DNA of 64,000 bases from Pelagibius marinus (GTDB taxonomy: Bacteria; Pseudomonadota; Alphaproteobacteria; Kiloniellales; Kiloniellaceae). The position numbers and the translations under genes were made by a program. The DNA lies in contig NZ_JACSDK010000009.1 of assembly GCF_014925385.1 (NCBI RefSeq), positions 372,001 to 436,000 on the forward strand, in the 5' to 3' direction. Below the pieces are notes generated by a model. It saw nothing but the letters and a program-made list of their open reading frames with translations. It was not told the origin of the DNA and ran no database searches. Shown here one piece after another: positions 17,579 through 26,197 of the stretch (position 1 is the stretch's first letter; the number at the start of each line of letters is the position of its first letter).

Positions 17579-18178
17579 TCAGGCCGGGCGGCGCGCCTTC
17601 ATGGCCGCCGTCAGGGTACCGTCGTCCAGGTAGTCCAGCTCGCCGCCCACCGGGACGCCGTGGGCCAGGCGGGACACCTTGATGCCGCTGCCCGCCAGGC
17701 GCTCGGAGATGTAGTGCGCCGTGGTCTGGCCGTCGACCGTGGCCGAAAGCGCCAGGATGACCTCTTCGACATCCTTGCCTTCGCCCGTGACCCGCTCCAG
17801 CAGCCGGCCCATGTTGAGCTGGTCGGGCCCGCGCCCGTCGATGGCGGACAAGGTGCCGCCCAGCACGTGGTAGCCGCCCTTGAAGGCGCCGGAGCGCTCC
17901 AGCGCCCAGAGGTCGGCGACATCCTCGACCACACAGAGCAGCTTGGGATCGCGCCGGGGGTCCCGGCAGATTCCGCAGGGGTCGTGGCTGTCCAGGTTGC
18001 CGCAGGTCGAACAGAGCGTCACCGACTCCGCCGCCCGGGCCATGGCCTCGGCCAGGGGCAGCATCAGCGCCTCGCGCTTCTTCATCAGGTGCAGCACGGC
18101 ACGCCGCGCCGAGCGCGGGCCGAGGCCCGGCAGGCGGGACAGCAGCTGGATGAGGCGTTCTAAATCGCCAGCGATCAT
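17579..18178 (-). CDS. recR: Recombination mediator RecR
   Basis: RecR works with RecF and RecO to load RecA at gaps. The 199-residue product has the helix-hairpin-helix region ([17 protein letters not shown]), a four-cysteine zinc motif ([16 protein letters not shown]) and the Toprim domain beginning [15 protein letters not shown]. Length is exactly typical. It is the last gene of dnaX-ybaB-recR, 37 bases behind ybaB. Confidence 0.97.
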   Translation of the reverse strand: MIAGDLERLIQLLSRLPGLGPRSARRAVLHLMKKREALMLPLAEAMARAAESVTLCSTCGNLDSHDPCGICRDPRRDPKLLCVVEDVADLWALERSGAFKGGYHVLGGTLSAIDGRGPDQLNMGRLLERVTGEGKDVEEVILALSATVDGQTTAHYISERLAGSGIKVSRLAHGVPVGGELDYLDDGTLTAAMKARRPA

Positions 18179-18215
18179 CTTGGGGTGATCATGACGGGGG
18201 AAGGGGCGGCGCGGA

Positions 18216-18539
18216 TCAGAAGGGCAGCGTCATGCCGGGCGGCAGGTCGAGCCCGCCGGTCACCTGCCTCATCTCCTCGGCGACCTTGGCCTCCACCTTG
18301 GCCTTGGCGTCGTTGACGGCGGCGACGATGAGGTCTTCCAGGACCTCCACCTCGTTCGGGTCGACCAGCGAAGGATCGATCTTCAGGGCGCGCAGTTCCG
18401 ACTTGCCGTTCAGGGTGGCCGTCACCATGCCGGCGCCGGCCTGGCCGGAGACTTCGAGCTGCCCCAGCTTTTCCTGCATCTCGGCCATCTTGGCCTGCAT
18501 CGCCTGCGCCTGCTTCATCATCTGGCCCAGGTTCTTCAT
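18216..18539 (-). CDS. ybaB: YbaB/EbfC nucleoid-associated protein
   Basis: The 107-residue product is a YbaB/EbfC family DNA-binding protein that forms small dimers and coats DNA. It begins [18 protein letters not shown] and has the conserved G-x-G-x-V and [11 protein letters not shown] segments and a terminal [12 protein letters not shown]. It overlaps the dnaX stop by four bases and precedes recR, the standard order. Confidence 0.96.
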   Translation of the reverse strand: MKNLGQMMKQAQAMQAKMAEMQEKLGQLEVSGQAGAGMVTATLNGKSELRALKIDPSLVDPNEVEVLEDLIVAAVNDAKAKVEAKVAEEMRQVTGGLDLPPGMTLPF

Positions 18540-20452
18540 CCCTCGTCCGCTCCTCTGTCTGAATCCGTTCTGTCGACCGCCGCCGCTTCGGCCCGCTCGA
18601 CCTCAACCCGGTCACGGCGGGCCACCAGCTTGGCGTCGGGAAAGGTCTCGACCACCGCCTGCACCAGCGGGTGCCGCATCACCGCCGCGCGCCGCTCGGC
18701 CTCCGCGGCGTTCTGCTGCTCGCGCAGGCTGGCCTCGCCCGTCTCCTGGGAGATGGTGATCACCCAGCGGTTGCCGCAGGCCTTCTCCAGCACCGCGCCG
18801 AAGCGGGGCGCCAGGTTGGGCGGCGCCGCCTCGGTGACGCGCATCTCGATGCGGCCCGGCTCGAAGCGCACCAGATGCACGTCGTTCATCAGGTGGTTGG
18901 CGAGGATGCTCTCGCCGCCATCGCGCACCAGCGCCACCGCCTCCGCGAAGCTGCGCGGCTGCGGTGTTTCCGAAGCCTCGGTCGCCGGCGGCGCCTCGGC
19001 CAGCGCTTCAGGGGGCTCGTAGCGCGGCACGACCAGCTCGTCTGGCAGCTCCTCGGGCAAGGCCCGCGCCAGGGAAGCCCGGGGGCCGCTGTCGGCGGGC
19101 GGGGGGCCGCCCCTCTCGTAGTTTCTGTCGGGGCCTCTTTCGGAGCCGGCGCGCGCCTCGACCGGCGCCCCACCGGCAGAGCTGCCGTTGCCCGGCGCCG
19201 GCGCCGCGCTCTGCGACGCAGCGGCGGCCGGCGCCGATCCGGCGGCGCCGCTGAGGCGCTCCACCAGCTCGCCCGGCGTCGGCAGGTCGCTGACGTAGGC
19301 CAGGCGGATCAGCGCCATCTCGGCGGCCTGCAGGGGCACCGGGGCGCTCTGCACCTCGCCCAGGCCCTTCAGCAGCATCTGCCAGAGCCGCGCCAGGGCG
19401 GCGAGGCTCAGCTTCTCCGAGAGCTCACGCCCGCGCAGGCGCTCGGTCTCCGGTTGGCCCGGCGCCTCCAGGGTCTGCGGCACCAGCTTGGCCCGCGTCA
19501 GGAAGTGCGCCAGCTCCAGGAGGTCCTGCATGACCACGGCGGGGTCGGCCCCGGCGGCGTAGAGGTCAGAGAGAATGTCCAGGCTCTCCGGCACCTTGCC
19601 GGCGACCAGCGCGCCGAAGAGATCGAAGATGCGGGCCCGGTCGGCGAGACCCAGCATGCCCTGCACCTGCTCGGCCGCGACCGTGGTGCCGCCGCCCAGG
19701 GCGATGGCCTGGTCCAGCAGAGAGAGGCCGTCGCGCGCCGAGCCGTCGGCGGCCCGCGCGATCATCGCCAGGGCCTCGGGCTCCACGCTCACGCCTTCCT
19801 TCTCGACGATGCGCGAGAAGAGGCCCTGCAGGTCCTCCTGGGTCAGGCGGCGCAGGTCGAAGCGCTGGCAGCGCGACAGCACCGTCACCGGGACCTTGCG
19901 GATCTCCGTGGTCGCGAAGATGAAGACCACGTGCTCCGGCGGCTCCTCCAGGGTCTTCAGCAGCGCGTTGAAGGCGCTGTTGGAGAGCATGTGCACTTCG
20001 TCGATGATGTAGATCTTGTAGCGCGCCTGCACCGGACGGTAGCGCACGCCCTCGATCAGCTCGCGGATGTCGGCGACGCCCGTCCGGCTGGCCGCGTCCA
20101 TCTCGATGACGTCGACGTGGCGGTCCTGGGCGATGGCGGTGCACTGCGCGCAGAGGCCGCAGGGCTCGGGCGTCGGCCCGCCCTGGCCGTCCGGCCCGAC
20201 GCAGTTCAGCGCCCGCGCGATGATGCGCGCCGTGGTCGTCTTGCCGACGCCGCGCACGCCGGTGAGGATGAAGGCGTGCGCCAGGCGGCCGGTGTCGATG
20301 GCGTTGGTGAGGGTGCGGACCAGGGCTTCCTGGCCCACCAGGTCGGCGAAGGTCGAGGGGCGGTACTTGCGCGCCAGCACCCGGTAAAGGCTCTCGTCCT
20401 TCTGACCCTCGGAAAGGCCGTTGGGGTCTCGGTCGCTGGGGGCGTCGCTCAT
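18536..20452 (-). CDS. dnaX: DNA polymerase III subunits tau/gamma
   Basis: DnaX is the clamp-loader ATPase of the replisome. In the 638-residue product, Walker A is GVRGVGKT (65-72), Walker B is DEVH (151-154), and four cysteines (about C84, C98, C101, C104) form the zinc module. The AAA+ core runs to about residue 370. A Pro/Ala-rich linker (about 390-530) leads to a conserved C-terminal domain (from about 530), as in tau. I see no obvious A-rich slippery site for a gamma frameshift product. The ATG at 20452 is preferred to one 42 bases upstream, but neither has a strong ribosome binding site. The SRP RNA gene lies directly upstream. Confidence 0.95.
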   Translation of the reverse strand: MSDAPSDRDPNGLSEGQKDESLYRVLARKYRPSTFADLVGQEALVRTLTNAIDTGRLAHAFILTGVRGVGKTTTARIIARALNCVGPDGQGGPTPEPCGLCAQCTAIAQDRHVDVIEMDAASRTGVADIRELIEGVRYRPVQARYKIYIIDEVHMLSNSAFNALLKTLEEPPEHVVFIFATTEIRKVPVTVLSRCQRFDLRRLTQEDLQGLFSRIVEKEGVSVEPEALAMIARAADGSARDGLSLLDQAIALGGGTTVAAEQVQGMLGLADRARIFDLFGALVAGKVPESLDILSDLYAAGADPAVVMQDLLELAHFLTRAKLVPQTLEAPGQPETERLRGRELSEKLSLAALARLWQMLLKGLGEVQSAPVPLQAAEMALIRLAYVSDLPTPGELVERLSGAAGSAPAAAASQSAAPAPGNGSSAGGAPVEARAGSERGPDRNYERGGPPPADSGPRASLARALPEELPDELVVPRYEPPEALAEAPPATEASETPQPRSFAEAVALVRDGGESILANHLMNDVHLVRFEPGRIEMRVTEAAPPNLAPRFGAVLEKACGNRWVITISQETGEASLREQQNAAEAERRAAVMRHPLVQAVVETFPDAKLVARRDRVEVERAEAAAVDRTDSDRGADEG

Positions 20453-20579
20453 GAGAGACAGTCTATCCGGCAACGGCTGCCCGGCAAAGGCCAAGCGGCG
20501 ATGGCTTTGGGGATAAGCCGCCGCGGAACCGGCGATCTTCCCGGCCCAGAGCGGATCGGCGCGCGTGAGAGCTTTGGGT

Positions 20580-20677
20580 GGGAGATTGGAACAGCGACCC
20601 GGACCGGAATCTCGTTACGGCTGCTTCCTTCCGGACCTGACCGGGTTGGCGAGTGGCCCGTCCGCCGCCAACCTCCC
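20580..20677 (-). ncRNA. ffs: 4.5S / bacterial small signal recognition particle RNA
   Basis: The minus strand carries the SRP RNA domain IV core, GGTCAGGTCCGGAAGGAAGC, at about 20620-20643, the near-invariant Ffh-binding stem-loop. The ends pair: GGGAGGTTGG (20677-20668) with CCAATCTCCC (20589-20580), giving a hairpin RNA of about 98 nt, the size of the small bacterial form. The RNA binds Ffh and targets membrane proteins cotranslationally. Location next to dnaX is common in alphaproteobacteria. Exact ends are set from the terminal stem and promoter spacing and could be off by a few bases. Confidence 0.93.
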
Positions 20678-20683
20678 AGGCCC

Positions 20684-20712
20684 AATATCGTGCATCGAAG
20701 GGCCCGGCACAA
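20684..20712 (-). promoter_or_regulatory. Promoter of the SRP RNA gene
   Basis: On the minus strand TTGTGC (20712-20707) and GATATT (20689-20684) are separated by 17 bases. The RNA's terminal stem begins seven bases past the -10, where transcription should start. The agreement between this spacing and the predicted RNA 5' end supports both calls. Confidence 0.6.
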
Positions 20713-20797
20713 GACCCCCCTCCGGATTCCCTGAAAGAAGATTTTTTGGCGGATTTCCGCGCTTTTCCGGCCCGCTGCGGCGACCGGCCACGCGTTC

Positions 20798-21472
20798 CTA
20801 CTGGCGCTCAAGGGTGATGAGGGAGCCGTCGCGGGCCGGGAAGGTCACCTTGGCGATGCCGCAGTCCGGGCCGTACCAGACGTCGCGCTCCAGCTGGCCG
20901 GTCAGGCGGTAGTGGCGGGCCTGGACCCGGTCCGCGCCGACCTTGACCGCTTCCTCGCCCAGGGCCTCGCTGCGCACCACCTTGATGCGCCCGTCGATGG
21001 TGCCGAACAGCGCCTGGGTCTTCGGCGTGTCGCGGTGCCAGAGGCTGGCCGGAATGACGAAGCCGGAGACGTCGAAAGCGACGTCGTTCACCTTGCCGCG
21101 CAGGGCGCCGTCGCGGTGCTCCGACTCCAGCCGCCAGAGGGTGCCGTCGTCGTCGGTGGCGGAGACCAGGGAATGCAGCCAGCCGTCGCGCCAGACCTCC
21201 TCGGCGCGGTGGGTGAAGCGGAACAGGGTGACGCCCAGCAGGTCGACGGCGATGTCGATGGCGATGTCGACCACGAAGTCGCCGTTGCGCCGCGAGAAGG
21301 TGAAGAGGTGCTCGCCGATCACGTTGCCGTGGCGCAGCACCAGGAAGCGCCAGCCGTCCTGCCTGGGAAACAGATCGCAGGCAGCCGCCGCGCCGCCGAA
21401 CGGCCCCAGGGGGCCGAGGCCGAGGGCCGCGCCGCCGCCGCCCAGCAGCTTCAAGGCTTGGCGTCTTTGCAT
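20798..21472 (-). CDS. Exported DUF6134-type protein
   Basis: The 224-residue product begins with a twin-arginine-like leader (MQRRQALKLLG, then an Ala/Gly-rich hydrophobic stretch, cleavage near AAAACD). The mature part looks beta-rich, with FLVLRHGNVIGEHLFTFSRR and AIDIAVDLLGVTLFRFTHRAEEVWRDGWL, and ends in the DVWYGPDCGIAKVTFP and LITLERQ strands, the pattern of the DUF6134 family of unknown function. GGAAGGA lies just upstream of the ATG at 21472. It is upstream of and in line with the SRP RNA gene and divergent from nudC. Confidence 0.78.
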   Translation of the reverse strand: MQRRQALKLLGGGGAALGLGPLGPFGGAAAACDLFPRQDGWRFLVLRHGNVIGEHLFTFSRRNGDFVVDIAIDIAVDLLGVTLFRFTHRAEEVWRDGWLHSLVSATDDDGTLWRLESEHRDGALRGKVNDVAFDVSGFVIPASLWHRDTPKTQALFGTIDGRIKVVRSEALGEEAVKVGADRVQARHYRLTGQLERDVWYGPDCGIAKVTFPARDGSLITLERQ

Positions 21473-21624
21473 GCATTTTCCTTCCGCTTTCCAGAAGCCT
21501 GACCCATCGGGCCTTCGCAGACAACTACGCGGGTCGGAGCCCGAGGGGATGCAACCCGGCCATGCGCGCGGCGGGCGGACATCGCGATTGCCAGCCCCGC
21601 CGGGGCCATGCCACCTTGATTGTT

Positions 21625-22542
21625 ATGCCGAAGATCAATTTCTACGCCGGGGTGCCGCTGGACCGCGCCGACCATCTGCGCGGCGACACCGAGCGCCTGG
21701 CCGAGCTGCTGGCCGACCCGCGCGCCCGGGTGGTGCCGCTGTGGCGCAGCCTGCACCTCGTCGCCGGCGAGGCCGAGGCGGTGTGGCTGGAGCGCGCCGA
21801 GATCGAGACCCTGATCGAGAGCGCCGACACCGCGGTCTTCCTGGGCCTGCGCGAGGAGACCGTCTACCTGGCCGTCGACCTGTCGCACCTGGAGGAGCCC
21901 GAGGTCGAGCCGCTGGGCGGCGCCGCCGCGGCCTTCCGCGACCTGCGCCAGGTCGGCCCGCTCATGAACCGCGAGGACAGCGCCATCCTGGCCTACGCCC
22001 GCGGCCTCGCCCACTGGCACGCGCGCCACGGCTTCTGCGGGGTCTGCGGCGCGCCGACGGTGAGCGAGAAGGCCGGCCACCAGCGCCGCTGCAGCAATGC
22101 CGAGTGCAACGCCGTGCACTTTCCGCGCACCGACCCGGCGGTGATCATGCTGGTCCACGACGGCGCCGACCGCTGCCTGCTGGGCCGCCAGGCGGTCTGG
22201 CCGCCGGGCATGCACTCCACCCTGGCCGGCTTCGTCGAGCCCGGCGAGAGCCTGGAGGAGGCCGTCGCCCGCGAGATCTGGGAAGAGGTCGGCCTGAAGA
22301 TCGCGGTGGAGGACGTCACCTATTCCTCCTCCCAGCCCTGGCCCTTCCCCTCCTCCATCATGCTGGGCTTCCACGCCCGCGCCGACTTCGGCCCTCTGCG
22401 CCTTGCCGAGGACGAGATCGAGAGCGCCCGGTGGTACAGCCGCGCGGACCTCAAGAACTCGCCGGAGGACGAGACCTTCAAGCTGCCGCGGCGCGATTCC
22501 ATCGCCCGCCGCCTGATCGAGGACTGGCTGGAAGAGGGTTAG
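21625..22542 (+). CDS. nudC: NAD+ diphosphatase / deNADding Nudix hydrolase
   Basis: NudC hydrolyses NADH and removes NAD caps from RNA. The 305-residue product has a zinc ribbon (C138, C141, C156, C161), a complete Nudix box GX5EX7REUXEEXGU at 202-224, and the NudC-specific SQPWPFP motif at 236-242, which marks NADH pyrophosphatases. The start at 21625 (MPKINFYAG) gives a typical N-terminal domain; no clear ribosome binding site is visible, so the start is moderately certain. It converges on pheA across a palindromic repeat. Confidence 0.93.
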   Translation: MPKINFYAGVPLDRADHLRGDTERLAELLADPRARVVPLWRSLHLVAGEAEAVWLERAEIETLIESADTAVFLGLREETVYLAVDLSHLEEPEVEPLGGAAAAFRDLRQVGPLMNREDSAILAYARGLAHWHARHGFCGVCGAPTVSEKAGHQRRCSNAECNAVHFPRTDPAVIMLVHDGADRCLLGRQAVWPPGMHSTLAGFVEPGESLEEAVAREIWEEVGLKIAVEDVTYSSSQPWPFPSSIMLGFHARADFGPLRLAEDEIESARWYSRADLKNSPEDETFKLPRRDSIARRLIEDWLEEG

Positions 22543-22555
22543 GAGCGGCCCCTGC

Positions 22556-22640
22556 TGTCACCCTCGGCCTTCTGCCGAGGGTCCAGGGGCAACCGCCACG
22601 CCACCCGCCCTGGATGCTCGGGACAAGCCCGAGCATGACA
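22556..22640. repeat. Palindromic intergenic repeat element (TGTCA...TGACA)
   Basis: An 85-base element between the convergent nudC and pheA genes is bounded by the inverted pair TGTCA (22556-22560) and TGACA (22636-22640). Inside are three stems: ACCCTCGG/CCGAGGGT (22560-22582), CCAGGG/CCCTGG (22583-22613) and ATGCTCGGG/CCCGAGCAT (22614-22636). Elements of this look are scattered between genes in many alphaproteobacteria. It may also terminate both transcripts. Confidence 0.75.
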
Positions 22641-22666
22641 AATGAAGTGTGGATGAAGGGCCGGCC

Positions 22667-23545
22667 TCAGTCGTCGCCGTTCTCGGTGCCGCGGAAGTCG
22701 TTGGCCGGGTAGACGCCGAGGATCTTCACCTCGCGGGAGAAGAAGCTCAGCTCCTCCAGCGCCAGGCGCACCATGCGGTCTTCCGGGTGGCCCTCGATGT
22801 CCGCGTAGAACTGGGCCACGGTGAAGCTGCCGTCGATGATGTAGCTTTCCAGCTTGGTGATGTTCACGCCGTTGGTCGCGAAGCCGCCCAGCGCCTTGTA
22901 GAGCGCCGCCGGCACCGAGCGCACGCGGAACACGAAGGTGGTGATCACCGGCGTGCCGTCGTGCGGCGGGTCGATCGGCTCCTCCGCCATGATGATGAAG
23001 CGCGTGGTGTTGTGCGGGATGTCCTGCACGTTGGCGTCGAGCACCTGCAGGCCGTAGATCTCTCCCGCCAGGGCGGAGGCGATGGCGGCGCGGCTCGGGT
23101 CGCCCAGCTCGGCCACTTCCTTGGCCGCGCCGGCGGTGTCGGCGTGGGTCACCGGGGTCAGGCCCTCGCGCCGGGCGTACTCGCGGCATTGCGAGAGCGC
23201 CTGCACGTGGCTGTGCACCGTCTGCACGCTGTCCATGGTGGCGCCCTTCGGCGCCAGGAGCTGGTGCTCCACCTTCTGGAAATGCTCGCCGATGATGTGC
23301 AGGCCGGAGCCCGGCAGCAGGTGGTGGATGTCCGCCACGCGCCCGGCGCTGGAGTTCTCGATGGGGATCATGGCGTAGCGCGCACGCCCGGAGGTCACGG
23401 CCGCGAAGGTGTCCTCGAAGGAGGCGCAGGACAGGGTGGTCATCTCCGGGTAGGCGGCCCGGCAGGCCATGTCGGAATAGGCGCCGGGGACGCCCTGAAA
23501 GGCAATGACGTTCTCTGACGCCGCCTGCTTGGTGGCCTCTGACAT
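22667..23545 (-). CDS. pheA: Prephenate dehydratase with ACT domain
   Basis: PheA converts prephenate to phenylpyruvate in phenylalanine synthesis. The 292-residue product lacks a chorismate mutase domain and is the monofunctional type: a catalytic region (about 12-190) with FQGVPGAYSD, AMIPIENSSAGRV and the catalytic TRF motif at 181-183, then an ACT domain (about 200-280). The ACT effector motif, classically ESRP, reads ESYI at 233-236, a form I associate with alphaproteobacterial enzymes. The ATG at 23545 has GAAGG upstream. It is 70 bases downstream of kdsB on the same strand. Confidence 0.94.
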   Translation of the reverse strand: MSEATKQAASENVIAFQGVPGAYSDMACRAAYPEMTTLSCASFEDTFAAVTSGRARYAMIPIENSSAGRVADIHHLLPGSGLHIIGEHFQKVEHQLLAPKGATMDSVQTVHSHVQALSQCREYARREGLTPVTHADTAGAAKEVAELGDPSRAAIASALAGEIYGLQVLDANVQDIPHNTTRFIIMAEEPIDPPHDGTPVITTFVFRVRSVPAALYKALGGFATNGVNITKLESYIIDGSFTVAQFYADIEGHPEDRMVRLALEELSFFSREVKILGVYPANDFRGTENGDD

Positions 23546-23615
23546 AGGGTGCGGCCTTCTCTGTCGCGGATGCCCGAACGTCCAAACCGCCCGGGAACAT
23601 AGGGAAATCCAGGCC

Positions 23616-24389
23616 CTAGGCGGTCGCCAGCAGGGCCCGCGCCCGCTCCAGGTCGGCGGGAGTATCGACACCCAGGGGAAGGGTGTCAACGCGGGCCGCG
23701 TCGATGCGCATCCCCGCCTCCAGGGCGCGCAGCTGCTCCAGCTTCTCGCGCAGCTCCAGCGGCGAGGGCGGCAGGGCGACGAAGCGCGCCAGCGCCGGGC
23801 GCCGGTAGGCGTAGATGCCGATGTGGTGGTAGAGCGGGCGGCTGTCGTCCCCGCCGTCCCAGGGCACCGGGCAGCGGCTGAAATAGAGCGCCCGGGCGCT
23901 GTCGTGACCCGCCGGAAAGCTGACCGCCGCCTTGACCACGTTGGGATTGCTGCGCTCCTCGGGCTCCGTGATCTCCACCACCAGGGTGGCGATGTCCGCC
24001 GGGCCTTCGGCCAGGGGCCGCAGCACCGCCCGCACCAGCGCCGGGTCCAGGGTCGGCAGGTCGCCCTGCAGATTGACCACGGCGTCGTGGCGGCCCTCCG
24101 GGTCGACCTGCTGCAGGGCCTCGAAGATGCGGTCGGAGCCGCTGGCGTGCGCCGGGTCGGTCAGCACCGCCTGGCCGCCCGCGGCGGTCACCGCCTCGGC
24201 GATGGCCTCCTCGGCGCAGGCCACCACCACCGGCCCCGCCTCGGCCTCCATGGCCCGGCGCCAGACATGGACGATCATGGGCGCACCCTGGATGTCGGCC
24301 AGGGGCTTGTCGGGCAGCCGGGTCGAGGCCAGGCGCGCCGGGATCATGACGATCGGGTTCTTGGGAGGATTTTCGGGAGGGGCGGTCAT
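23616..24389 (-). CDS. kdsB: 3-deoxy-manno-octulosonate cytidylyltransferase (CMP-KDO synthetase)
   Basis: KdsB activates KDO with CTP for lipopolysaccharide inner-core synthesis, which indicates a Gram-negative envelope with KDO. The 257-residue product has the family N-terminus [20 protein letters not shown], the nucleotide-binding [11 protein letters not shown] segment, VVNLQGDLP and the late [10 protein letters not shown] block. Start at 24389 gives the normal length with a short extra N-terminus; an earlier in-frame start exists. It precedes pheA in a probable two-gene unit and is divergent from the cytochrome gene. Confidence 0.94.
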   Translation of the reverse strand: MTAPPENPPKNPIVMIPARLASTRLPDKPLADIQGAPMIVHVWRRAMEAEAGPVVVACAEEAIAEAVTAAGGQAVLTDPAHASGSDRIFEALQQVDPEGRHDAVVNLQGDLPTLDPALVRAVLRPLAEGPADIATLVVEITEPEERSNPNVVKAAVSFPAGHDSARALYFSRCPVPWDGGDDSRPLYHHIGIYAYRRPALARFVALPPSPLELREKLEQLRALEAGMRIDAARVDTLPLGVDTPADLERARALLATA

Positions 24390-24678
24390 CAGCAGGGTCG
24401 GAACAGCGGAAGAAGAGCTAAGTGGATCGGGCAGCGGACCACCCGGCACGGTGAAAAGCGGCCCCGGCGGGCCGGCCGCCGCAGCTTAGGGCCGGAAAAG
24501 CGGGAAAAGAAACCGCCTTTTCGCCCCGGAAAGCAAGAATCCGGCGGATTTGCAGGCAGGACTCGTCGTCGCACCCCCGATCCAGGGCCTTGCAGGCGCC
24601 AGCCGCAGGGACTATTGAAAGCGCTGTCTCGCGCCGTTATTGTCCGGCGCAGTTCAGAAGGGATGCAAGGGCTTATCA

Positions 24679-25227
24679 ATGGCTTCCTCGTTGGAATCGA
24701 ATAAGATCGCCGCCGCCGTCCTCTCGGCCGGCGTTGTCGCCATGCTCTCCGGCTTCGTGGCCGAATTGCTCTACGAGCCGCACGTGGAGCTGGAAGAGAA
24801 TTCCTACGTGATCGCCGCCAGCGAGGGCGGCACCGAAACGGCCATGGTGGCGGAGGAGCCGACGCTCGAGCCCATCGCCCCGCTGCTGGCCGCCGCCGAT
24901 CCGGCTTCCGGCGAGAAGGTGGCCAAGAAGTGCACCGCCTGCCACTCCTTCGACGAGGGCGGCCCCAACAAGGTGGGCCCGAACCTCTACGACCTGGTGA
25001 ACCGGCCGATCGCCAGCCACGAGGGCTTCAGCTATTCCGACGCCCTGGCCGGCATGTCGGGCGACACCTGGACCTACGAGAACCTGAACGCCTTCCTCGC
25101 CAAGCCGAAGGACTTCGCCCCGGGCACCAAGATGTCTTTCGCCGGCCTGAGCAAGGTCGGCGACCGGGCCGATCTCGTCGCCTGGCTGCGCACGCTGAGC
25201 GGCAGCCCGGCCGCGCTGCCCGAGTAA
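24679..25227 (+). CDS. cycM: Membrane-anchored cytochrome c (CycM / c552 type)
   Basis: The 182-residue product is a class I cytochrome c tethered by an uncleaved N-terminal helix (about residues 10-31), followed by an acidic/Ala-rich linker and the heme domain. Heme attachment is CTACH at 85-89 and the distal ligand is Met152 in TKMSF. The layout matches CycM-type cytochromes that carry electrons from the bc1 complex to aa3 oxidase in rhizobia and related alphaproteobacteria. AAGGG lies seven bases before the ATG at 24679. It is followed 21 bases later by hisN. Confidence 0.92.
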   Translation: MASSLESNKIAAAVLSAGVVAMLSGFVAELLYEPHVELEENSYVIAASEGGTETAMVAEEPTLEPIAPLLAAADPASGEKVAKKCTACHSFDEGGPNKVGPNLYDLVNRPIASHEGFSYSDALAGMSGDTWTYENLNAFLAKPKDFAPGTKMSFAGLSKVGDRADLVAWLRTLSGSPAALPE

Positions 25228-25248
25228 GGCGCGGACCGCGCTCCCGCG

Positions 25249-26046
25249 GTGAGCGCGCCGCGCTGCCCCGAGGAATTCCTAAGTCTCGCCGGCCGTCTGG
25301 CCGCGGCGGCACGCGCCGTGGCACAGCGCCACTTCCGTGAAGACCTGCCGGTCGAGGACAAGGCCGACGAGAGCCCGGTGACCCGGGCCGACCGCGAGGC
25401 CGAGACGGCGATGCGCGAGCTCATCGCCGCCGCCCACCCGGACCACGGCATCCACGGCGAGGAGTTCGGCGTCGAGAACGCCGGGGCCGAGTTCGTCTGG
25501 GTGCTGGACCCCATCGACGGCACCAAGCGCTTCATCACCGGCAACCCCCTCTTCGGCTGCCTCGTCGCCCTGCTGCAGGGCGGCCGGCCGATCCTGGGTC
25601 TCATCGACATGCCGATCCTGGAGGAGCGCTGGCTGGGCGCCAGCGGCCAGGCCACCACCTTCACCGACCGCAAAGGCACGCGGGAGGCCCGGGTGCGCCC
25701 CTGCGCCGGCCTCGCCGCCGCCACGGTGCTGGCCACCTCGCCCGAGATGTTCATGGGCGACGACGCCCCGGCCTTCGCGCGCCTGCGCGGGGCCGCCAAG
25801 CTCACCCTCTACGGCGGCGACTGCTTCAACTACGGCCTGCTGGCCAGCGGCTTCAGCGACATCGTCGTCGAGGCCAACCTGGCGCCCTACGACCACCTGG
25901 CCCACGCCCCCATTGTCACCGGCGCCGGCGGGGTCATGACCGACTGGCAGGGCCGCCCGACCAGCCTGGAGACCGACGGACGGGTGCTCTGCGCCGGCGA
26001 CCCCGCCTGCCACGCCGAAGCGTTGTCCTTGCTGCAAAGCGCCTGA
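25249..26046 (+). CDS. hisN: Inositol monophosphatase family, histidinol-phosphatase type
   Basis: The 265-residue product belongs to the lithium-sensitive IMPase fold and most resembles HisN-type histidinol-phosphate phosphatases, which act in histidine synthesis. Metal-site motifs are the GEEFG glutamates, VLDPIDGTKRFITGNPLFG (WVLDPIDGT box) and the late YDHLAHAPIVTGAGG block in place of WDxAAG. The start is a GTG at 25249 with only a weak upstream site. A general inositol- or nucleotide-phosphatase role cannot be excluded; no other his gene is in the window. Confidence 0.85.
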   Translation: MSAPRCPEEFLSLAGRLAAAARAVAQRHFREDLPVEDKADESPVTRADREAETAMRELIAAAHPDHGIHGEEFGVENAGAEFVWVLDPIDGTKRFITGNPLFGCLVALLQGGRPILGLIDMPILEERWLGASGQATTFTDRKGTREARVRPCAGLAAATVLATSPEMFMGDDAPAFARLRGAAKLTLYGGDCFNYGLLASGFSDIVVEANLAPYDHLAHAPIVTGAGGVMTDWQGRPTSLETDGRVLCAGDPACHAEALSLLQSA

Positions 26047-26197
26047 TTCGCCATAACTTCTCAGCGAGGAGGCTTGTTATCTGCGGATTCGCCCGCCAGT
26101 TCTGTTTAGAATTGGAGAAAGATTTCCGCGATCAACACCGGGACCAACCCGGGTCGGAACCAAGTCGGGGACGAACAGGGTCCAGCTTTTGGAAGTG

